This document shows positions 1 to 8,502 of a stretch of 64,000 bases of DNA, in pieces (position 1 is the stretch's first letter; every line of letters begins with the position of its first letter). Under the pieces are notes generated by a model. It saw nothing but the letters and a program-made list of their open reading frames with translations, did no database searches and was not told the origin of the DNA. This DNA is from Alteromonas naphthalenivorans (GTDB lineage: Bacteria > Pseudomonadota > Gammaproteobacteria > Enterobacterales > Alteromonadaceae), in NCBI RefSeq assembly GCF_000213655.1, contig NC_015554.1, positions 4,588,001 to 4,652,000 on the forward strand, given 5' to 3'. A program made the position numbers and the translations under genes.

Positions 1-1143
1 ACTTGAATTTGATAACGACCCCATCAAGCTACCTACGGTGCTGTAGTTACTTAAATGCACTAGCGAGCCATAATCTTTATAGACATAGCCTTTTAATTCT
101 TTACCCCGCTGCAATGCAATAATATTGTTTGCCGCCGTGTCTGCCATTTGATGCGCAGACTGCGCTCTAGGTGGTACCCATTTACCGTTTTCTTGTTTGA
201 AGCCACAACAGTCACCAATAACCCAAATGTTACTGTCGCCAGTGCTTTGTAAGTACTTATTAACAAGAATTTGATTTGCGCGATTGGTCTCAAAAATACC
301 CATTTCGGTGACGAAATCCGGCGCTTTCACCCCTGCCGCCCATACCATTAAATCAGCATCCACGCGGCTACCATCTTTCGTGATAAGGCCATTTTCATCA
401 GCCTCTGCCACCATGGTGCTTTCTTTGATGTCTACACCGAGTTTATGCAGCGCCTTACGAGCAGAATTGGCGATACGCTCAGGTAGCGCAGGTAATATCC
501 GCTCTCCCGCTTCTACAATAGTTATCTTTAAACGGGACGCTGACATACCCGGCATGCCGTAGGTTTTCGATAAGTTAGCAACATGATGAAGCTGAGCGGC
601 TAATTCAGTACCCGTCGCGCCCGCGCCCACAATAGCCACTTTCATAAAGCTATTTTCATCTTCTTGCTGATTAATACGAATTAGCTGATTCAACAACCCT
701 TTGTGAAAGCGTTCAGCTTGAACCAATGAATCAAGAAAGTAACAATTTTGCGCAACGCCTGGCGTTCCAAAGTCATTACTGACACTACCAATCGCCAATA
801 CCAATTGGTCGTAAGGTATTTTACGTTCGGGTAATATCGACACTCCCTCATCATCGAATAATGGCGCAAGCGTGATAGTTTTGGCCTCTGCATCAATGGC
901 ACACATACTCCCTAACTGAAAGCGATAGTGGTGTGCCGCAGCATGAATAGCGTAATCAACGCCATCAGAGTGCTTGTCTATAACGCCAGCAGCCACTTCG
1001 TGAAGCAAGGGCTTCCAAATGTGAGTGCGACTTCTGTCAACTAGGGTTATTTCTGCTTCGTTCTTTCTCCCGAGGGTGCGGCTTAAGCGGCTTACAAGTT
1101 CAAGACCTCCAGCGCCACCACCGACAACAACTATTTTTTGCAT
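1..1143 (-). CDS. ndh: Type II NADH dehydrogenase (NDH-2), 3' end outside window
   Basis: Reads leftward from an ATG at 1143 and is still open at base 1, giving 381 codons; the family is about 430 residues, so roughly 50 C-terminal residues are missing. The N-terminus holds the FAD-binding motif VVVGGGAGGLE (residues 5-15), and a second dinucleotide motif, IVGAGATGTE, lies near residue 170. This pattern is typical of single-subunit, non-proton-pumping NADH:quinone oxidoreductases on the inner face of the cytoplasmic membrane. An AGGT stretch precedes the start. Other FAD-dependent pyridine nucleotide oxidoreductases are possible but fit less well. Confidence 0.9.
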   Translation of the reverse strand, partial: MQKIVVVGGGAGGLELVSRLSRTLGRKNEAEITLVDRSRTHIWKPLLHEVAAGVIDKHSDGVDYAIHAAAHHYRFQLGSMCAIDAEAKTITLAPLFDDEGVSILPERKIPYDQLVLAIGSVSNDFGTPGVAQNCYFLDSLVQAERFHKGLLNQLIRINQQEDENSFMKVAIVGAGATGTELAAQLHHVANLSKTYGMPGMSASRLKITIVEAGERILPALPERIANSARKALHKLGVDIKESTMVAEADENGLITKDGSRVDADLMVWAAGVKAPDFVTEMGIFETNRANQILVNKYLQSTGDSNIWVIGDCCGFKQENGKWVPPRAQSAHQMADTAANNIIALQRGKELKGYVYKDYGSLVHLSNYSTVGSLMGSLSNSS

Positions 1144-1325
1144 GGGTTTACCTATAATTTAATCATTCCACGTATCTCATCTTTCATAATCCAAAATTAT
1201 TGAAATGATATACCTGGCGCGACTAAAGGTATTCGCTGCATATGTGGGGTTAACAGTACGCCTGAACGCATTTTCTCGCAAGCCTGACAGGTTGGTTCTA
1301 GTAAGGCGTACGATAAAAAAGGCGA

Positions 1326-1364
1326 AAAAAAACGGTAACCGTGAGATACACGCTACCGTTTTTT
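1326..1364 (-). terminator. Rho-independent terminator of the TonB receptor gene
   Basis: The arms AAAAAACGGTA (1326-1336) and TACCGTTTTTT (1354-1364) form a hairpin just past the stop at 1390. Read on the minus strand it ends in a long T-run. The flanking A and T runs could let it work in both directions. Confidence 0.75.
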
Positions 1365-1389
1365 ATACCAGAGTAGATAATGGTTTTAA

Positions 1390-3495
1390 CTAATACTGAT
1401 AATCAACGCTGAACATTACGTTTCTTGGCCGCCCAGGGAAGTATCTATCGGCGGTAAAGGACGTGTAATCGGCCCGTTCAGCGTAGGCGGTATCGAGCAA
1501 GTTATTTACTCGTGCATACACTGAAAGTTCAGGCGAAATTGCCCAAGAGGCCCGTAGGTTCAATAAATCATGACCTTCGTACTCGTTAAGGTTTTCAGCA
1601 TCGGTATAATACCCATCGACATGCTGCCACTCGAGTTCAGCCCGAGTACTTTGGGTAAAGCTGTACCCTAGGCGAGCATTGAAGGTCAGGTTTGGCGCCG
1701 TATCAATATCGTTGCCCTTAATATCGACTTCGCCCACAATTTCATTGTGCTCATAGGTGTGTTTGGCATAGCTGCCTGCAAACGCGAAATCAAACCCTTG
1801 GCTGATTTGATAGTTTAGGGTTAGCTCTACCCCTCTGTGCCAGGTTTCTCCATTGCTTACATTGAAAAAATCACTATCACGATAGATCACATTGTCTTTG
1901 GTTAAGCTATAAGCAGACACCACATAGCTAAATGCTTTGTGTTGCCCTTTAACACCCACTTCTACATTGGTGGCGGTGACCGAGTCCAAGTCGGCAATTT
2001 GTTGATCGCGCTGTAACCTATAAAGCTCTGTCGCTTGCGGGGCACGATAACCTCTAGATAACCCTGCATACCATTGGGTTGTTTCACTACTTTGAAAACT
2101 TACCGAGAGTTTAGGGCTAAAGTTACTGTAATCGTTGGTGCCACTTTCAGGCCTTGCGTACCGACATCCACCAAAACCACATTCGGTGCCATCGTCGCGG
2201 GTACGACCCGATAGCATATTGTTGGTGTAATCATAGTCCATATATTCATAACGCCCCCCTAAAGAAACCGCCCACGACGCTTGTTGCCAATTTAACGCAA
2301 TGAACGGAGCATAAAGGGTAGCGTCTACCTGATAATCGTAATGAAGCCCCGCCGGTACGGTTTCCACTAAGAATGCAGAGCCAATCGTAGCGCCATCTTG
2401 TGCCTGCACCAAGCTACCTTGGGTATATTCAGCGTCTAACCCGGCATCAAAACTCAACGTGTTGTTCACCACATGGTGATACTGGGAAAGTACACCAAAC
2501 CCTTCTTGCTCATTTTCTTCAAGCGGTGTACCAGGTAAAAAGTGCATGCGAAATTCCATGCTTTGATCGCGATAATACGGCGTAATAGACAGTGCGTTGT
2601 CGCCGCTTAACGCCATATCTACTTTGCTCCATACACGTAAACTTTTCGCTTTTCGAAAGGCTTCAGGGTTGTCGTTACCTTGGGCGATATCTTCATCTTT
2701 ATAGCTTTCAAATCCGGTAATGTAACCGGCGGTTTCTTGATCTAAATGGGTGTACGTCAACCCACTGGTTAGTTTTAGGTTATCAACTTCGTATCGATGC
2801 CTGAGATTAACCTTTTCTTGATCTACACTTTCTTCGTCTCGATACCCGCCGTCGCGGGTAATACTCGCGTTAATGCCTATACCAGACTCACCAAAGTCTT
2901 TACCTTGCCGCAGTTTCAGCCTGCTATAACCATAAGAACCATAATCAATTCCATATAAGGCAGTATCTTGGGTAACATCGGGGGTAATAACATTAATCAC
3001 GCCGTGAATAGCGTTAGAGCCATACAAGGGGGAAGCAGGACCTTTTAACACCTCTATGCGTTCTGCCATTTCACCATGCGCTTCAAACAGCTCGTTAATA
3101 TTACAAAAGCCTGCTGCGCGTAAGGGAATGTTATCTTCAGCGGCCAGTATACCGCCACACGCCCCAGCACCGGTAAGCACTGGCGAGCGTAATGCAGGTA
3201 GGTATTCCTGCCCATTACCTCGCTGAACACCAGCGCCTGCAATAAAATTCAACACTTCTTGTATATGGCTTGGCGACACAAAGTTTATGTCGTCGCTTGA
3301 AACCGTAGACACCACATACCCTGAATTTGCAGTGGAATTCGCAATTCTACTTCCCGTTGTTACCACGCGTTCTATTGACGCTATGCTTTTGCCACTGTTT
3401 GCGCCCTCTGGGATTTGCGCGGCGGCAGAAGAAGAAAACGACACCACTGTCACGGTGCTAAGGCTATGTAAAAATAACCTGAATGTGGAGCTCAT
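1390..3495 (-). CDS. TonB-dependent outer-membrane receptor
   Basis: A 701-residue protein with a signal peptide (about residues 1-27, ending SSAAAQ). A plug domain of about 120 residues follows, containing RIEVLKGPASPLYGSNAIHG, a hallmark of TonB-dependent receptors. The rest is a beta-barrel rich in aromatic and polar strands, ending in an aromatic residue. Such receptors import siderophores, cobalamin or other scarce ligands using TonB energy. The plug has an unusual insert with two cysteines (TGAGACGG and GFCNIN), perhaps disulphide-bonded. No transport partner lies next to it, so the substrate cannot be assigned. A terminator follows at 1326-1364. Confidence 0.92.
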   Translation of the reverse strand: MSSTFRLFLHSLSTVTVVSFSSSAAAQIPEGANSGKSIASIERVVTTGSRIANSTANSGYVVSTVSSDDINFVSPSHIQEVLNFIAGAGVQRGNGQEYLPALRSPVLTGAGACGGILAAEDNIPLRAAGFCNINELFEAHGEMAERIEVLKGPASPLYGSNAIHGVINVITPDVTQDTALYGIDYGSYGYSRLKLRQGKDFGESGIGINASITRDGGYRDEESVDQEKVNLRHRYEVDNLKLTSGLTYTHLDQETAGYITGFESYKDEDIAQGNDNPEAFRKAKSLRVWSKVDMALSGDNALSITPYYRDQSMEFRMHFLPGTPLEENEQEGFGVLSQYHHVVNNTLSFDAGLDAEYTQGSLVQAQDGATIGSAFLVETVPAGLHYDYQVDATLYAPFIALNWQQASWAVSLGGRYEYMDYDYTNNMLSGRTRDDGTECGFGGCRYARPESGTNDYSNFSPKLSVSFQSSETTQWYAGLSRGYRAPQATELYRLQRDQQIADLDSVTATNVEVGVKGQHKAFSYVVSAYSLTKDNVIYRDSDFFNVSNGETWHRGVELTLNYQISQGFDFAFAGSYAKHTYEHNEIVGEVDIKGNDIDTAPNLTFNARLGYSFTQSTRAELEWQHVDGYYTDAENLNEYEGHDLLNLRASWAISPELSVYARVNNLLDTAYAERADYTSFTADRYFPGRPRNVMFSVDYQY

Positions 3496-3874
3496 TGCTT
3501 GTCCTTTCTAAAGATTTGGCAAGATTAACATACGTATAATGTGTGTCATTCGACCACAACATTGGTGCTAACTATAAGGTTAATTGTATCGTTAACTATT
3601 TAGCGATTAATAGTAAAAATAATAACTTACCCACCTAGAGCGGGCATCGCTTAAGTATGGAACTGGTTGCAGCCGTTAACTCGCCGCCTAGCTCTTATGT
3701 TAACTACTTATGTTAACTACTTATGTTAACTACTGATGCATAGCTCTTATGTCGAGCACTTATGTCGAGCTCTTATACTAACTACTTATGCTCGTTAGTG
3801 GGCTAAGCTATATAAGTTACGTATAAGCTTCGTATTAGCGATAGCACAGTAGTCATGCATTACCGGAGGAATTT
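3496..3874. other. AT-rich intergenic region between divergent genes
   Basis: About 380 bases separate the TonB receptor from the divergent DUF2721 gene. The region should hold both promoters. The only clear structure is the imperfect short tandem array at 3691-3794, and no RNA gene was recognised. Confidence 0.5.
3691..3794. repeat. Imperfect 13-base tandem repeat array
   Basis: About seven degenerate copies of a 13-base unit follow each other. Three read CTTATGTTAACTA or nearly so, and later copies read CTTATGTCGAGC and CTTATACTAACTA. Copies are separated by 0-2 bases and drift towards the right end. The array lies in the leader region of the gene starting at 3875. Confidence 0.7.
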
Positions 3875-4318
3875 TTGGATACCTTAATACCTAGCCTATC
3901 CCAACTTATTGAATTTGCGGTAGCTCCTGTATTTTTACTTACGGGTATAGCAGGCTTTTTAAATGTTATGTCGTCTCGCCTAGGCAGAATATCAGACAGG
4001 GTAAGAGTAGCGGAAAGACAAATACATACCCTATCAGACCCGCATATTGTCGACCGTTCAAAGCGAGAAATAAAAGTACTTTGGCGCAGAGTAAAAGTCA
4101 TCAACTGGGCCATTGGCTTATGCGTGGCCTCGGGGCTAATGGTGTGTACTGTAATTGTGGCTTTGTTTGCGGGTTCGTTGTGGTTCGTCGATTTAAAAAC
4201 ACCCGTCATTTCGCTATTTATATTAGCAATGATGTTTCTAATTTGTGCGCTTGTGGTGTTTCTTGTGGAAGTGAAACTGGCTACCACCACCATCAATATG
4301 GTGCGTACTATTCGCTAA
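3875..4318 (+). CDS. DUF2721 family membrane protein
   Basis: A 147-residue protein whose N-terminal segment PVFLLTGIAGFLNVMSSRLG, followed by an RISDRVR region, matches the DUF2721 family, which has no known function. Three hydrophobic segments are visible, at about residues 9-30, 73-100 and 108-135. The first and second flank a basic cytoplasmic stretch that is probably a coiled coil. The start is a TTG at 3875 placed 4 bases after a strong CGGAGGA ribosome site, the only start that fits. The gene stands alone. Confidence 0.8.
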   Translation: MDTLIPSLSQLIEFAVAPVFLLTGIAGFLNVMSSRLGRISDRVRVAERQIHTLSDPHIVDRSKREIKVLWRRVKVINWAIGLCVASGLMVCTVIVALFAGSLWFVDLKTPVISLFILAMMFLICALVVFLVEVKLATTTINMVRTIR

Positions 4319-4335
4319 AAAGCTAAAGAGAAAAC

Positions 4336-4379
4336 AAAAAAGCGAGGCAAACTCGATAACGTAATAAGTCTGCCTCGCC
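4336..4379 (-). terminator. Terminator downstream of the nucleosidase-like gene
   Basis: The arms GCGAGGCA (4342-4349) and TGCCTCGC (4371-4378) form an 8-base-pair stem. On the minus strand the stem is followed by TTTTTTGTTTTC, a good U-tract. It could also end the plus-strand gene that stops at 4318. Confidence 0.7.
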
Positions 4380-4414
4380 CTTTGTATTTGAAAGGATGTT
4401 ATTCATCCTCGGCT

Positions 4415-4460
4415 ACTGATCTATGTAGCCTTCTGAATAGATCAGAATCTATCTATTCAG
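4415..4460. repeat. Two overlapping alternative inverted repeats
   Basis: CTGATCTAT (4415-4423) pairs with ATAGATCAG (4437-4445). CTGAATAGA (4433-4441) pairs with TCTATTCAG (4452-4460). The two hairpins share bases and so exclude each other. They span the stop codon of the nucleosidase-like gene. Confidence 0.6.
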
Positions 4461-5460
4461 CTAACTCGTCTAGCACAGCAAATAATACATTCGCGCCTAC
4501 ACGAGACACTTCTTTATCATACAAATTTTCTGTATTCACGCCTTCTTGGCCACCCGCCAAGTCACTAATAGCGCGAATAATAACCCAGTCCACATTGTTG
4601 ATTGTGCACACTTGGCCAATCGCAGTAGATTCCATTTCGGTGACTTCAGCAGTAAACACATCTCTAACCCATTTACGATACTCTCGGTTATCCATAAACA
4701 CCGAGCCGGTAACACCATTTCCACCTACATGAAGCTTGGCATCACGTTCATCCAAAATACGTTGAATTGGCATTTCAGCCATTGCTGTTTTCGCCGCGGC
4801 TAGTAGCTTTGGTGAGGCAGTGAAATAAGGCGTATCTTGTGGCTTATCCATACCGTCTTTTACAATCAATACTTCATCTGGGTGGATAAAGTGAAAAGGC
4901 TTATATTTAGGATAATGAGGGTCGGCTGCTAAACGAGCAGGCTGCTCTTCCATAAATTTTTCGTAATAGGCGGGTAACACGTATTCACCAGGATTTTCTG
5001 GGTCTTCGTTGGTATATACACTTTCGTCATGGTAGTACCAACGCTCGGGTACGATAACATCCCCCGGCTGCCATTTTGGATTCACCGCGCCCGCAATGCC
5101 CATATAGACCACTTGCTTAACAGGGAAATAATCGAGTGCCATTTGCGTAGACATTGCCGCGTTTGCAATGCTCATCCCAGTAGCGAAAACCAATATTGGC
5201 TCGTCATGATAGGTGCCAATTCGGTAAGTAATGCCTTTAATTGTGGTAGTAGTATGAATTTGTGCATCTGGATCGGACGCAATCCTACCTAAAATACCTT
5301 CCATTTCTGGCGCGTATGCAACCACAACCGCAGTAAATTCATCACCCGTGAAAGTAGCAGGCCCATATTGAGGTGTCGTGTTAGTTGAAGTTGTAGTACA
5401 CCCTGATATCACCACAACAAATGACATACACAGCAGAAGCGAAATAACGCGAAGTTTCAT
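4453..5460 (-). CDS. Secreted lipoprotein related to MTA/SAH nucleosidase and purine nucleoside phosphorylase
   Basis: The body matches the PNP_UDP phosphorylase/nucleosidase fold, with VVVAYAPEMEGILGR, VYMGIAGAVNPKWQPGDVIVP, EVTEMESTAIGQV (glutamates expected to hold the ribose) and RAISDLAGG (an aspartate at the purine site). The N-terminus MKLRVISLLLCMSFVVVISGC is a lipoprotein signal with a lipobox cysteine, so the enzyme should be membrane-anchored in the periplasm, unlike cytoplasmic MtnN. The frame opens further upstream, to 5511, but the ATG at 5460 begins the signal peptide and is preferred (335 residues). Likely role: cleavage of external nucleosides. The substrate is not determined. 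Confidence 0.82.
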   Translation of the reverse strand: MKLRVISLLLCMSFVVVISGCTTTSTNTTPQYGPATFTGDEFTAVVVAYAPEMEGILGRIASDPDAQIHTTTTIKGITYRIGTYHDEPILVFATGMSIANAAMSTQMALDYFPVKQVVYMGIAGAVNPKWQPGDVIVPERWYYHDESVYTNEDPENPGEYVLPAYYEKFMEEQPARLAADPHYPKYKPFHFIHPDEVLIVKDGMDKPQDTPYFTASPKLLAAAKTAMAEMPIQRILDERDAKLHVGGNGVTGSVFMDNREYRKWVRDVFTAEVTEMESTAIGQVCTINNVDWVIIRAISDLAGGQEGVNTENLYDKEVSRVGANVLFAVLDELAE

Positions 5461-5821
5461 AATCACCATTCTTATTTGATTTTTAGTGGAACGAGTGGAG
5501 AGCGATAGCATGCTCGCTCTTCGCTGTTTTATTCTTAACGTACCAGTTTTCAGTGTTAAAGAAAGTGTTATATCCGCATTTTACAAATATTAAAAACACT
5601 GGATACACCCCCCTAACAAATGACATTCTGCAAAGACTATCTTATTTCGCTTTTTAAACTAATTCTTTATCCTCAATAGAATAAAACGCGCTTAGTTGCA
5701 GTTTCATAAGCTGAATATGGATGTGTAGTTACCCTTATTGGATTACATTTATAGGAGATAAAAGGACTTAAAAAAGCAACGCGAGACCAACTGACTCGTA
5801 TCGATGAGGATACAAATACCA

Positions 5822-6706
5822 ATGAACATGAAACTACTTCGCTCTCTGCAAATTTTTGTTGAGGTCGCTGAAAGCGGTAGCATGAGTATTGCAGCCCGAA
5901 ACCTGCATATGACCGTTTCGGCCATTAGCCAACAACTGAGAAAACTTGAACAAGACATTGGGCTGAGTTTATTTAACCGTAATACCCGAAACTTGAGCCT
6001 TACCGAGGCTGGAAGGATCTATTACGACACCAGCAAAAAGATGTTAGATACCGCGGTTGAAGCACAAGAGCGTATTGAAACGCTTCAAGATGCGCCTTCA
6101 GGTAAAGTCAATATTATTGCCCCAGAAGGTTTTGGTGGAGGCTTATTAAGTCAGCCCTTGCAGAAGTTATGTGAGGATTTTCCAAAAATAAATGTATCGC
6201 TGACGCTAACCGACCAACCTACAGACATTATTGTTTCCGGTGCCGACTTACTGCTTGGCTTCACCCCAGTGTCTGATACTAACTTCAGCAGTTTAGAGTT
6301 GGCCACATGGCGACGAATTCTTTGTGTATCGGCTGACCACCCTTTGGCAAAATCGCCTCTTGAGTCGCCCGAAATTCTTCAAGAATATTCTTATATTTCT
6401 CACCGTCATATAGAAGAATATGTAATGAAGCACGACAAGTTTGATAAAGTGCCGCTAACGTCGAGCCGTATTGAGCTTGATTCAATGCAGACCTTAATTC
6501 AGCTTACCCGTGATGGGCTTGGATATGCAGTGTTGCCTGAACCAGAGGTGCGCCACTTACTTAGTGAGGGTTCAATGAAGCAGCTATTCACTGACTGGTC
6601 GTTACCTGATTACACCGTATATGCGGTTACGCCAAAGCGGGAATTGGTTCCTGCTAAAATAAGCGCAGCCATTACATGCTTGCAAGATTGGTTCTCTGAA
6701 ATTTAG
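5822..6706 (+). CDS. LysR-type transcriptional regulator
   Basis: The N-terminus is a LysR winged helix-turn-helix (LLRSLQIFVEVAESGSMS, AARNLHMTVSAISQQLRKLE, LFNRNTRNLSLTEAGR). A periplasmic-binding-like effector domain follows from about residue 90. The protein is about 294 residues, normal for the family. The ATG at 5822, with AGGA about 11 bases upstream, gives the usual MNMKLLRSL beginning; an in-frame ATG at 5804 and another at 5828 are alternatives. The neighbours (a minus-strand nucleosidase-like gene and fadL) do not reveal its target. A terminator follows. Confidence 0.9.
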   Translation: MNMKLLRSLQIFVEVAESGSMSIAARNLHMTVSAISQQLRKLEQDIGLSLFNRNTRNLSLTEAGRIYYDTSKKMLDTAVEAQERIETLQDAPSGKVNIIAPEGFGGGLLSQPLQKLCEDFPKINVSLTLTDQPTDIIVSGADLLLGFTPVSDTNFSSLELATWRRILCVSADHPLAKSPLESPEILQEYSYISHRHIEEYVMKHDKFDKVPLTSSRIELDSMQTLIQLTRDGLGYAVLPEPEVRHLLSEGSMKQLFTDWSLPDYTVYAVTPKRELVPAKISAAITCLQDWFSEI

Positions 6707-6731
6707 ATTTTACGAATTAATCGCTTTCACT

Positions 6732-6763
6732 AAAAAGGCCTAAACTTGCGTTTAGGCCTTTTT
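6732..6763. terminator. Bidirectional terminator between the LysR gene and fadL
   Basis: AAAAAGGCCTAAAC (6732-6745) and GTTTAGGCCTTTTT (6750-6763) form a perfect 14-base-pair stem with a 4-base loop. It has A and T tracts on both sides and serves the convergent genes ending at 6706 and 6812. Confidence 0.92.
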
Positions 6764-6811
6764 CGTCAGTCAGTAGCAAACCAATACGCTGCCACTTTTT
6801 GATGATTTAGC

Positions 6812-8167
6812 TTAAAAGCGTGTGTTCATCTGTACACTTAAAATATGTGCTGTTGCTGACTGCGTACCTGTAAAGTTAGTGGTGAAGTCTGTATTTGGTA
6901 AAACATCGCTAAGGATAGTTCTATCTTTATTAATATACGCTTCGCGACCATCAATAAATACATACGCAGCGTCAATCGATGTGTTTTCGCTCATAGTATA
7001 AGTTAAACCACCTGATATCCAATGACGGTCAGTATCAGGAATACTCAATGAACGATTCTCCACCGATACTACTCCATCGTCGTAAGCGTAACCTGCACGT
7101 AAAGTAAACTCATCATTTAGGATATACGTTACACCAATAGATCCGCGCCATGAGTCGTCAAAGTTTTCTTCTTTAATAAGGAAATTTTCGCCATCTTCTA
7201 AGTTAGCTTCAAGTTTTTGGAAGGTACTCCAATCAGTGAAGGTAAGACTCGCTTGAACAGACCACTGGTCATCAATTTTCTGGTCGATAGCAAGCTCTGT
7301 AATAGCCGCAAGATTTAAGTCTAGGCTACCAGGCTGGTTGAGTTCTATCGGGAATACAGGCGTTTCTGATGATACGGCCCCGTCCAACTCTAGTTTTGTT
7401 TCAGCGCGATGAGACAACGCGATGTTAGTTAACTCACTAGGCTGCCAGAAAACACCTACGTTCCAACCGAAGCCCACATCATCACCTTCCATGCTAAACA
7501 GTGACGATCCAGCGTTAAGAGAGGGAAGTGTTATACCTAAAGCCTGTGCGGTTGGTTCTAAACCTTCAATGGTAGCTGCCAATGTATTAGATACACCTGA
7601 ACCAATTTCAGCTTCTGCATACGTCACGTTTAAACCAAAGCCGACCATAAGCTGCTTGTTCACTTTATAAGACACAGCTGGGTTTACCGTAACGGTTTTA
7701 ACTTCTGCAGTATCAGCGAAATGTAAAGCGCCGAAATCATCAGAGTAATCAGAACGGAGGCCATAAGTGGTGAAAACACCTACACCAGCAGAAAAATTGT
7801 CGTTGATAGGTGAAACGTAGAAGAAACCTGGAACAAATGCTGTCTCAGCAATATTATCTTCTTTAGCAACGCCACCACCAACTAGGGTATCCCCAAATGA
7901 ATAAGTCACATTACCGGAAATGTCTACATTCGGGTCTATAAAGCTTACTGATGCACTAAACTCAGCTTCTTTAAATACACCAATCGCAGCTGGATTGGTT
8001 GCTAAAATAGAGGCATTCTCTGGCTTCGCCGCTTGGCCCGCCATGGCACGACCCAAACCATTCGCACTATGCTCGTTTACTTGGAAACCAGCAGCTAGCA
8101 CAGAAGAAGATGCCATAGAGGCTAGTGCTAAGCATACAGAGGCGCGTAAAGAAAAATATTGCTTCAT
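6812..8167 (-). CDS. fadL: FadL-family outer-membrane long-chain fatty acid transporter
   Basis: A 451-residue protein with a signal peptide cut near ASSSVLA. The mature N-terminus AGFQVNEHSANGLGRAMAGQ and the NPAAIG motif are the FadL signature; this N-terminal hatch plugs the barrel. The rest alternates as a 14-strand beta-barrel and ends in an aromatic residue (NTRF). Family members carry long-chain fatty acids or hydrophobic compounds across the outer membrane by lateral diffusion. It is a single gene ending at a shared terminator. No FadR site was recognised upstream. Confidence 0.92.
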   Translation of the reverse strand: MKQYFSLRASVCLALASMASSSVLAAGFQVNEHSANGLGRAMAGQAAKPENASILATNPAAIGVFKEAEFSASVSFIDPNVDISGNVTYSFGDTLVGGGVAKEDNIAETAFVPGFFYVSPINDNFSAGVGVFTTYGLRSDYSDDFGALHFADTAEVKTVTVNPAVSYKVNKQLMVGFGLNVTYAEAEIGSGVSNTLAATIEGLEPTAQALGITLPSLNAGSSLFSMEGDDVGFGWNVGVFWQPSELTNIALSHRAETKLELDGAVSSETPVFPIELNQPGSLDLNLAAITELAIDQKIDDQWSVQASLTFTDWSTFQKLEANLEDGENFLIKEENFDDSWRGSIGVTYILNDEFTLRAGYAYDDGVVSVENRSLSIPDTDRHWISGGLTYTMSENTSIDAAYVFIDGREAYINKDRTILSDVLPNTDFTTNFTGTQSATAHILSVQMNTRF

Positions 8168-8502
8168 AAAAATACTCTTATAGAACAGGAAATATGCAGT
8201 GGCGCATTCTACGATTACGGTATGTTTTGTTCAATGCAAGTTAACGCCATTCACGCTGTTTTATCGCATTTTTTACAATTTTAGCGGCACAATTAAAGAA
8301 GATGTAAAAACTTTGAAAATAATAGATTGCAAAAATTGACATTATTTGTGAACGGGTGAGTTTACCTATCACTATATTCAATTGGAGAAGACTTGATTAA
8401 TCACGCTATTTTTGACCTTTCTAGTGATTACGCTTGTATAAGCAGTTTCTAGCCCCACAACAGTGGTACAAGATAATTTCAACAGCCTAAGGAGAGATTC
8501 AC
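8168..8502. other. Intergenic region between fadL and the reductase gene
   Basis: About 335 AT-rich bases between two divergent genes. A TAAGGAGAG ribosome site at 8488-8496 serves the plus-strand gene at 8503. A TTGACA at 8336-8341 could be a -35 element but lacks a convincing -10 partner. Nothing else was recognised. Confidence 0.5.

Noticed and set aside
3691..3794. Possible CRISPR array
   Set aside because: Units are about 13 bases, degenerate and nearly contiguous, with no unique spacers and no cas genes nearby.
3853..4296. 147-residue minus-strand reading frame opposite the DUF2721 gene
   Set aside because: It mirrors the plus-strand gene, which has recognisable membrane segments and a strong ribosome site; the minus product is low-complexity Ser/Thr/Ile without family motifs.
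8336..8341. TTGACA as the -35 box of the reductase promoter
   Set aside because: No acceptable -10 hexamer lies 16-18 bases downstream.
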